Of a stretch of 64,000 nt of DNA, positions 56,467-64,000 are shown piece by piece. Where the stretch lies: assembly GCA_035048815.1 (NCBI GenBank), contig JAUCBN010000049.1, positions 317,501-381,500 on the forward strand, in the 5' to 3' direction. Within the stretch, counting starts at the first letter, position 1. Every line of letters begins with the position of its first letter. The notes under the pieces are model-generated. The model saw nothing but the letters and a program-made list of their open reading frames with translations, was not told where the DNA came from and did not search any database. The position numbers were made by a program, and so were the translations under genes. Source of the DNA: Abelmoschus esculentus (Eukaryota > Streptophyta > Magnoliopsida > Malvales > Malvaceae).

Positions 56467-57789
56467 ATTCTCGTCCTCGTATAAGAATATACTTTTACGT
56501 TTTTAAAGTTTGATACAGCAATTGAAGTCACTCAAGAGCCAGCCTATGTTGATTGGGCAAGAGTTTGTTTTATGTTCAAATGCAAACAAAAGAAATTAAT
56601 GTGTCACAGCTATCAAGTATGGACTAGGTTGAATTAATTAATTAATTTGATGGCATGTGGCAGAAAAAATATAAACACCACAGATTGGATTTAATTATTA
56701 GTTTTTAAAGTCTCGAGACAAAAAAATAAGGTTAAATTCTTTTAAGAAAATATTTTTTTAGGTTATTTAATTAAAAAATAAAATTTAATTATTTTATTAA
56801 AATAAATTTTAATAAAGCATTTTACTTTCTTGATACACATTTCGATCACTTGTTATATTCTATATTATAAACTTTATAATTAATATACGTGATAGTTCAA
56901 TAAATACAATCACTTTACTACTAGACTATACGAAGATTAGTGAAACATACCCATTATGAGTCTAACGTCACCTACAAATATATATAATTTTCGAGATAGT
57001 ATATCTAATTTTTCGAGATTATACTAAGTTTTGACTTAAATTATATATTTTAATGATTTATTGAAATTTATTACGGAATCTCTATCATAATATAGAACAT
57101 GATATTATATAATGTCATATGTTATCGAATTTATCTCGTTTTTATTTTATAAATAAAATCTTTGTATTCTTTTCCTTTCATTTAGGATTAATTTTTTTTA
57201 GTAAAACATATAATTATATTATTAATAAAAATGTATATAATATGACTAAATTATATGAATTGATAAAGATAAAATCGAAGAATATAAGCTAACTTTATTC
57301 CTTACCTATAATTAATGCAAGAATTAATAATACAAAATATCCAAACGTTAAAACTTTTTTTTATAAATATTCATAATTAGTCCTAGGGACATATCTATCA
57401 TAGTGTTTGATTCAGTTTAAACGGATTTTAAATTCGAGACGTATATGTAAAAAAATCATTATTAAGACATATACATTAAAATTAAATATACAATAGAGAT
57501 CGATCCGAATTAATCATAATAAAAACTTGAAAATTAAAATAATAATAATAATGTTAAATAAGTGCATATCATGCGTCGTTACAAAATCTATATTATTACA
57601 ATGATTTGTGGCAGTTGGAAGCTGCCCGGTGCTTACCACCACCGGACAACAACAAGATAAAAAGACTTAAAAACAGTGTCGGTTGATCTGAACTGGACCT
57701 GTGCCTTTGCCCTTTGCCTTTGCCTAGTTTTTTTTTTTCTCCAAGAATTTAGAAAACAAAAGAATTTACCACCGCAACCGACACCCGAA
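56467..57789. other. AT-rich upstream region of the GALS gene
   Basis: No gene is seen. The last 200 bases become less AT-rich and should hold promoter and leader. The coding frame of the next gene stays open back to 57,676 but has no ATG there, so those residues are not called coding. Confidence 0.45.
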
Positions 57790-59931
57790 ATGAGGAAGGA
57801 ACCACCACCGCCCTCCGTCCCTTCCCCCGCCACCTCCACCACCTTGGGGAAACTATTCGTTTGCTTGGAAACAAAACTACTAGTCGCTACATTGCTGTCG
57901 CTTACTTTAGTTATGTTTCTCTGGAATCTCCCTCCTTACTACCAGAATTTCATCTCCACCACCCGCCCTTGCGTCGCTCCTCTCACCACCGCCGTCGCCT
58001 TCTCCGCCGTTGCCAACTCCAGTGTCACCAATGTCTCACTCCCTTACACGGCCAACAACCCTGTAGCTAAAAAGTACAACTTGGTTTCTAGACACAAACC
58101 CAGAGACCCAAACAAGAGAGTGTTCGAATCTTACGGTAACGCGGCAGCGCTGTTCGTCCAGATGGGTGCTTATAGAGGCGGACCGACGACGTTTGCGGTG
58201 GTGGGACTGGCTTCGAAGCCGATTCACGTCTTCGGGAAGCCGTGGTTCAAATGCGAGTGGATCTCGAACAACGGGTCTTCTTATCGGGCCAAAGCTTACA
58301 AAATGCTACCCGATTGGGGCTACGGCCGGGTCTACACCGTCGTGGTGGTGAACTGCACCTTCCCGTTCAACCCGAACCAAGACAACACCGGCGGGAAGCT
58401 AATGCTGAACGCTTATTACGGCGAATCCCAGAGAAAATACGAGAAATTCACGGCTCTACAAGAATCACCCGGATCTTACAACAAATCAAAATTCCAACCG
58501 CCGTATCAATACGAATATTTGTACTGTGGGTCGTCCTTGTACGGGAATCTAAGCGCCGATAGGATCCGAGAATGGATGGCTTACCACGCTTGGTTCTTCG
58601 GACCCAGCTCCCATTTCGTGTTTCACGACGCCGGCGGGGTGTCGCCGGAGGTTATGGCAGTTCTCGAGCCGTGGATCCGAGCCGGGAGGGCTACGGTTCA
58701 GGACATTAGGGACCAATCCGAGTACGACGGGTACTATTATAACCAGTTTCTGGTGGTGAATGATTGTTTGCACAGATATCGACACGCCGCAAATTGGACT
58801 TTCTTCTTCGACGTCGATGAATATATTTACTTGCCGGCGGGGAATACTTTAGAATCGGTGATGAATGAGTTCTCCGGTTATACTCAGTTTACGATTCAGC
58901 AAAATCCGATGTCCAGTATGCTCTGCTTGAATGATTCTTCCCAAGATTATTCCAGGTAAATTTCTCATCAATTTCTGGTAATTTTCTTTCTGGATTTGGA
59001 TTATACTAGATTAGATCGGAAAAGGGTTTCTTGCATCTGATTCACAGGAAAAGAAATCAAACGGATTTGGATTTTGAATTGAGTTGCATGCTTTGTTCAT
59101 TGTTGCAGAGTATAAAAATTGGGTTAATTTCACTAGAAGTCCTTGCTATATCCATCAAATACTAAATTAGTCCCAAGTTTCAAAACTAGTCCTAAGTTTC
59201 AAAACAAGGACTTATAAAAATACCTAGACTCGTAACCTTTGTAGTTTTTAATCCGAATTAGTCGATCAATAATTTTTTTAATTAAATAAAAAAGTATTAT
59301 ATTCTCGTATTATGATGTAAATCCATATAAAATAAAATAATATGAGTATCATTAATCATTAAGTCAAGATCTCGTCAATCAAGTTTATATAATAGTGGTT
59401 ATACAAATAAATGAAGACTTGATTGATATATCATTGACCCTTCTAATGATTGATTAAAACGTTTTAAAATTTAGACCAATTTCATGGATCAATTTAGAAT
59501 CGAAAAATATTCTTAGGACTTACGATGCAATTAATTATATAAACTTTTCGTATCTGATTTATTGATTCATATGATTTGTTAGGCAATGGGGATTTGAGAA
59601 GCTACTCTTCAGAGATTCAAGAACCAAGATTCGACGTGATCGGAAATATGCAATTCAGGCCAAAAACGCGTATTCAACCGGCGTACACATGTCAGAGAAT
59701 GTGGTCGGGAAAACATTACATCAAACAGAGACGAAGATCCATTACTACCACTACCACAACACGATCACGCACCACCAAGAACTATGTCGGGAATACCTCC
59801 CCACCACCGCGAAGAACAGTGTCAATTGGTTCAAAAAACTGCCTTACGTCTACGACGACAACATGAAGAAACTCGTCAACACCATCAAAGAATTCGAGCT
59901 CAAGACCATCGGAAGAAACCCAAAACCTTAA
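57790..59931 (+). CDS. GALS1: GT92 galactan beta-1,4-galactosyltransferase (GALS type), two exons
   Basis: Exons 57,790-58,955 and 59,583-59,931 (donor GTAAAT, acceptor TTTGTTAG) join in frame as YSRQWGFEKLL and give 504 residues, the family's size. ATG 57,790 (MRKEPPPPS) is the only in-frame ATG before the conserved part. Order: short cytosolic tail, signal-anchor helix at about residues 30-46 (KLLVATLLSLTLVMFLW), stem, then the GT92 (DUF23) catalytic region with the DxD-type motif FFFDVDEY at residues 341-343. The second exon holds HMSENVVGKTLHQTETKIHYYHYHN and the Cys/Trp-containing end. It would sit in the Golgi and extend beta-1,4-galactan side chains of rhamnogalacturonan I from UDP-galactose. 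Closest by its start to GALS1 among the three Arabidopsis paralogues; that assignment is from memory. No breaks. Confidence 0.92.
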
Positions 59932-60654
59932 CCAACAACAACTAAAACAACCTTATTCAAATCGATTCAATCCGAAACCGATCCGACCCGACCAAGCATT
60001 TTCAGAGTATCAAACTCATGTGCCTATTTGTCCTCATTGTTGCTTGAACTTTACTCCTTGATTGCAGCCATGAAATTTAGAGGTTCGGTCCCACAGTACT
60101 AAAAAAAACAATAGGAAAAAAGCTGGAAAAAGAGGGTCCGAGACATAAGGTGAGAGCTGTATCATAATTTCACGTAGGGTCTCTTTATTTGTATTAATAA
60201 TTAATTTTTGATCTTTATATCAATGGTGGAATACTTGTAAAAAATTACATTTTTATTTATTTTTTACGATTTTTCTCTGTTTACTTGTAGCATTTGATTT
60301 TTTTATATAATATAATGTTTATCTTCACCTTCGAATTTTTTTATTAAAAAATTTAAAATTTTGTTTATTTTTAAATTTATATTTTATTTTTAAATATTTA
60401 TGTTTTATTCTTAATAATATCGATTAAGCATATTAACGGCGCTTAGCTTATCCTTCCTATTGTAACGCCAACATCTGTCGTCAACCAAGTGGCTATTTTT
60501 ATTGACGGGGTGCATGGTTGCACGTGTCAGCGGTTTGATTTGGGGGATGGTTGACACGTGTAAAGTTGAAGATGAAGTTATCACATGCAAGTAATTATTA
60601 TAAACCCCCATAATTATTAAATACAATATATATTTGGATATATTTTCTAGATTT
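59932..60654. other. 3' flank of the GALS gene
   Basis: Poly(A)-signal-like AATAA/AATTAA words lie around 60,195-60,215. No gene is seen. 60,520-60,560 holds CACGTGTC-type words (GCACGTGTCAGCGG, GACACGTGTAAAG), two ABRE-like G-box cores within 35 bp, without a gene to assign them to. Confidence 0.4.
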
Positions 60655-60986
60655 TAGGAATGGGTACGTAACCCGAACTTGACGGGTTTCGATTCAACCT
60701 GATCTGATCGGGTTAGATTTTTTTAAAAAAATTTAGGGTCGGGTAGGGTTTTTTTTCAAGGGTGGTTTTGGGTCAGGTCGGGTTTGGATTTAGGGTGGAA
60801 AAAATTTGACCCGACTCGACCAACGACTAATAATGAAATTTTTCCATACATAGTTTAGGGATATTTCAGGTCGGGTCGGATTTTTTTCATCCTAAAATCG
60901 GGTCAAGTCAGGTGGAGGGTATAAGTTTTCGGGTTGGGTGCGGGTGGGCCGAAAATTCGACCCAACCCGACCCGTGCCCATCTTTA
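60655..60986. mobile_element. Miniature hAT element (332 bp) with exact 8-bp target duplication
   Basis: Left end TAGGAATGGGTACG, right end inverted TAAAGATGGGCACG; CTAGATTT on both sides (60,647-60,654; 60,987-60,994). Arms are of GGGTCGGGT and ACCCGACCC words. Non-coding. Confidence 0.9.
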
Positions 60987-61028
60987 CTAGATTTACTTTG
61001 AGGTATTTAAAGGGGGAAGCTAACGTAA

Positions 61029-61533
61029 TAGGGATGGGCAAGACCGGGTACCTGGCCAATTTGAATAAAATTAGTTTTGATCTCGGTAACTATTGGTTCC
61101 TGAAAATTAAAATCAATTCCGGTCATATCGAGTCTTAAATTTTAAGAATCGGTCTCGGTATTGATGAAAATCGGTTCTAATATCGAATACCCAATCAATT
61201 AGTTTATTCTTAAAAAAATTGAGTAATTGAAGAAAAAAAATTTAACCAATAATAATAATATTAAATAATAAAATTAGAATATTGTAAGCTTAAAAATTAA
61301 TGTTTTAAAACTAGTCATACTCATAATATTCATACATAAAGAGAGTTTGATAAGAAAAATAAACAAAAGAAAATCAATACCGAATATTTAGTATTGATCC
61401 CGGTCCTATTAGGTACCCACCAGGTACCGAGTCCAAAAAATCAATCTCGGTCTCGGTTTCACCAGAATCAATATCAGATAAAAATCTATTGAATCTTACC
61501 GAGGTCGAATAATCAGGTTTTTTGCCCACCCTA
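61029..61533. mobile_element. Miniature hAT element (505 bp), older
   Basis: TAGGGATGGGCAAG at the left and, inverted, TAGGGTGGGCAAAAAACC at the right, only 42 bp from the previous element. Flanks TAACGTAA and TAATATAG match at five of eight bases, so the target copy has decayed. Arms carry GGTACC and CGGTCTCGGT words. Confidence 0.75.
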
Positions 61534-63909
61534 TAATATAGACATATATAGAATACAATTTAAAATTTATAAATTTTAATTTATTTATGAATTAAAAATA
61601 TTAAATTTTTTAAATAATATTTTTTGTTATGGTTTTTTCTTTCAAGTATACTTATAAAATAATATCGATATTTAAAAAATTTAAAAAACAACCACAAATA
61701 TTGTCAAGAAATATAATATTTTTAGTTAATGAATATATTTTAAAATTTATGATTTTTTTAACTGCACCCTAGACATATAATACTCTAGACCTACCCTTAT
61801 TTTAAATTTCGGTTAAATTATATTTTTAATAAAATACTATTACAAATCTCGTTAAAAATCTTTATGTCTAAATAAAAATTAAATCAGATTTTTCCCAAAA
61901 GTTTTCATTTATAATTTCAAAAAATGTAACGGTTTCATATTAAAATGAATATATATATTAATGAAAAAGAAGTTGGGCCTTTTTAGAAATGTATCCTCAA
62001 GCTCGAGGTCTAACATAGAAATCTTAACATTAAAAATTATATTATCAGAAGTCGAATAAATATAATAAAATATTCAATAATCAATATCTAAATTTCACTT
62101 GCTTTACTTTATTTTTTTTCAATTTTTGTATATTAATTTTATATTTTTTAATCTTTAAAAATCATACTCACACTAAAATTTTCATAAAAATAATATATTT
62201 ATATATTAATAATATATAAAAAACTAAACCCTAAACTATTAATCCACAAACCCTGACCCTGTCTTTAAAACCTAAAATCTAAATCTTAGAGTTTAAGATT
62301 TAATTTTTATATATTATTTTTACAAATATTTTAGTTTTTTTAATAACATATTTATATTATAAATAATATATAAAAATAAAAATGTTGTTATTTAATTTAT
62401 ATAAATATATCTATTTGATTCAACAAAATTATTTTATAAAAATACTACTATAATAATATTAATATAAGATAATATAAATATATTTTTTATATAAATATAT
62501 AAATAAAAATATATTGTTTTTATAATTTCTACATCTAAAACAACATATAAAGAAAATGATTTAAATTCTCTTTCATTTCTTTAATTAGAAATTATTAAAA
62601 AGGAAAAGAAGCAATGAAAAAAAATCAGTTCATTACGGGACCATAAACGAATCAAACATTTATTGAACTGTTTGTGAGTCATTCGATAAAAAAATTATTT
62701 ATGTTCGTTTATTTATTAAACGTTGAACAAGATTTTTTGTTCGTTTAATTAAATGAACGAACATGAACAAAAGTTTCATTTATGTTTATAAATGTTCGAT
62801 AATCTGCTTGCTTATGTATGTTCGTTTATGTTCATTTATGTATGTTCGTTCGTTTATGTTCATTTAAATTTATTCACATATGTTTAGGGGTGTTCATTAT
62901 TCGGATAAATCGAGCTAACCAACCGAACCAAAATAAAATTGGCTAATCTATTAAATAATTTTAGGTTTCAGCTAATAATTAAGAGTTTTTAAAATTTCAA
63001 TTATCGAATAACTCGGTTTAAAATTGACTAATTAACTAAATTAATCGAATTAACTCAAAATATTAACTATTTAACATATTTATATATCCATTGATAATTA
63101 TTTATGTTCGTTTATCATATTAACAAATGAATATAAACAAACGCCATCATACTTAATAAAAATTCCTTAATGAATGAGGGTAGATATGCATGTTAGTATG
63201 TTGGCGACCATGTGATTTCTTCTTACATAATAACTGAAATTTCAAACAAGGGACCCACCACAACATCAACTTGCTCTCTCTCATTTGTGTCCTACCCAGT
63301 TTGAAAAAAAAATTGGGGGAAACTCTTCTGAATCACGATAAACACAATCGTAATAAACGTTATACGATCGTAACTGTAATTTAAATTTTTTAATAAATGT
63401 TACTGAATTTTTACTAAATTCATAAAAAATTTATAATTACAACGTAACCAAAAAGTAAAATAATTGAATTAAAAAATCTAAAAATTCTTACAACCCAAAA
63501 ACAAAGAAAAATAAAATTCCTATGAAAATAAGCATACCAATAAAATTCAGCAGCTTCCTGAATCTCCTTGTCTCTGTCCAAACAAGACGCGTAATGAAAG
63601 AAGAATCAGCAAACAACCATCAACCGAGTGGGATAAGTCTTTTCAAGTGACCACCGACAAAATAATAAATCAGAAAACTAGCATCGATTGAATCTTTGTG
63701 CGAATAACAACCGATCGCTAGGATATGCTGCAACATACCATAAAGACAGACGAATCAAATTCTAAAACAAAAATAAAAAATGAGTTAATTGTCCTTAGAC
63801 TCACTTTAAATTAATCTTTAAAATTTTAAACATTTAAATTTTATTCTCAAATTATAAATCTAATATTAAATTAATCTTTTAAATTTTTGAACGTTTTAAT
63901 TTAATTTAA
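61534..63909. other. AT-rich gene-free stretch with repeats
   Basis: At 62,650-62,880 there is a local repeat of TATGTTCGTTTATGTTCATT words. At 62,886 a hAT-like end (TAGGGGTGTTCATTATTCGG) starts AACCGAACC-type sequence whose right end I could not find. CCCTAAAC words occur at 62,225-62,290. No coding frame of interest. Confidence 0.4.
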
Positions 63910-63910
63910 T

Positions 63911-64000
63911 TTTTTTTTTGGTAAAATGGTATGATTGTATTCAAGAACTATTATACACAGGTGATACCAATAGAAGTCTCATTAAAAACCTCCCTAAGCC
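63911..64000 (-). mobile_element. Possible 3' end of a LINE, running off the window
   Basis: On the minus strand GGCTTAGGGAGGTTTTTAATG ... ATTTTACC is followed by a run of A. This is the style of plant LINE 3' untranslated ends with a poly(A) tail. Only 90 bp are visible, so this is a guess from pattern. Confidence 0.3.

Noticed and set aside
62650..62880. Possible CRISPR-like or satellite array of TATGTTCGTTTATGTTC words
   Set aside because: Irregular spacing and diverged units in AT-rich plant DNA; fits transposon arm decay.
62886..63100. A further miniature hAT element
   Set aside because: A good left end is present but no inverted right end or target copy could be found.

Overview
This is plant nuclear DNA, almost certainly from a eudicot. 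The support is an RPS4/TIR-free CC-NBS-LRR gene pair, genes with GT-AG introns, plant-only families (SIAMESE-RELATED, DC1, AGP23-type peptide, GALS-type GT92, A20/AN1 stress-associated protein), and long AT-rich intergenic stretches full of LTR retrotransposons and miniature transposons. A decayed LTR at about 53.0-54.3 kb is rich in near-palindromic ATCGATAC-type words, which I associate with Malvaceae repeats. A malvid rosid is therefore my weak guess; genus and species cannot be read from this window.

Layout. 1-7.1 kb: an NLR pseudogene (NLR-A) whose exon is split by a 2.27-kb solo LTR, followed by decayed 3' exons. 7.7-12.3 kb: a tandem paralogue (NLR-B) with complete CC, NB-ARC and LRR parts but three breaks. 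12.5-13.25 kb: dihydroneopterin aldolase (folate pathway), intact. 15.4-17.3 kb (minus): A20/AN1 zinc-finger protein with intron-containing leader. 18.6-18.8 kb (minus): AGP23-like arabinogalactan peptide, whose upstream region is a small inverted-repeat transposon that itself holds a 9.4-kb Ty3/gypsy chromovirus (Tekay/Del type, 19,098-28,498). 29.3 kb: a tRNA-Thr(AGU) and a decayed neighbour. 30.7 kb: SIAMESE-RELATED CDK inhibitor. 34.4-36.6 kb (minus): two-exon DC1-domain protein. 39.4-47.6 kb: an Athila/Tat-like element with gag and protease but no reverse transcriptase or integrase, carrying instead a plant transposon-protein ORF. 47.6-48.5 kb: an LTR fragment flanked by a 47-bp duplication. 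49-57 kb: hAT-type miniature elements, SINE-like repeats and a dead Ty3 remnant. 57.8-59.9 kb: GALS-type galactan galactosyltransferase, intact. 60-64 kb: more miniature hAT elements and probably the 3' end of a LINE.

How it fits together. The host genes are functionally unrelated neighbours, as usual in plants; only the two NLRs form a cluster, and both are dead as written. The strongest signal is the layering of transposons: at least five miniature hAT elements can be bounded to the base by 8-bp target duplications (one has an unfilled paralogous site in the same window), a Stowaway-like element is nested inside another copy of itself, and two LTR elements have precise target duplications. 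No wholly new system was found. The most unusual items are the pol-less Athila-like element with two copies of a covarying hairpin next to its polypurine tract, and the WRKY/TGA-type motif array inside the LTR that landed in the NLR exon.
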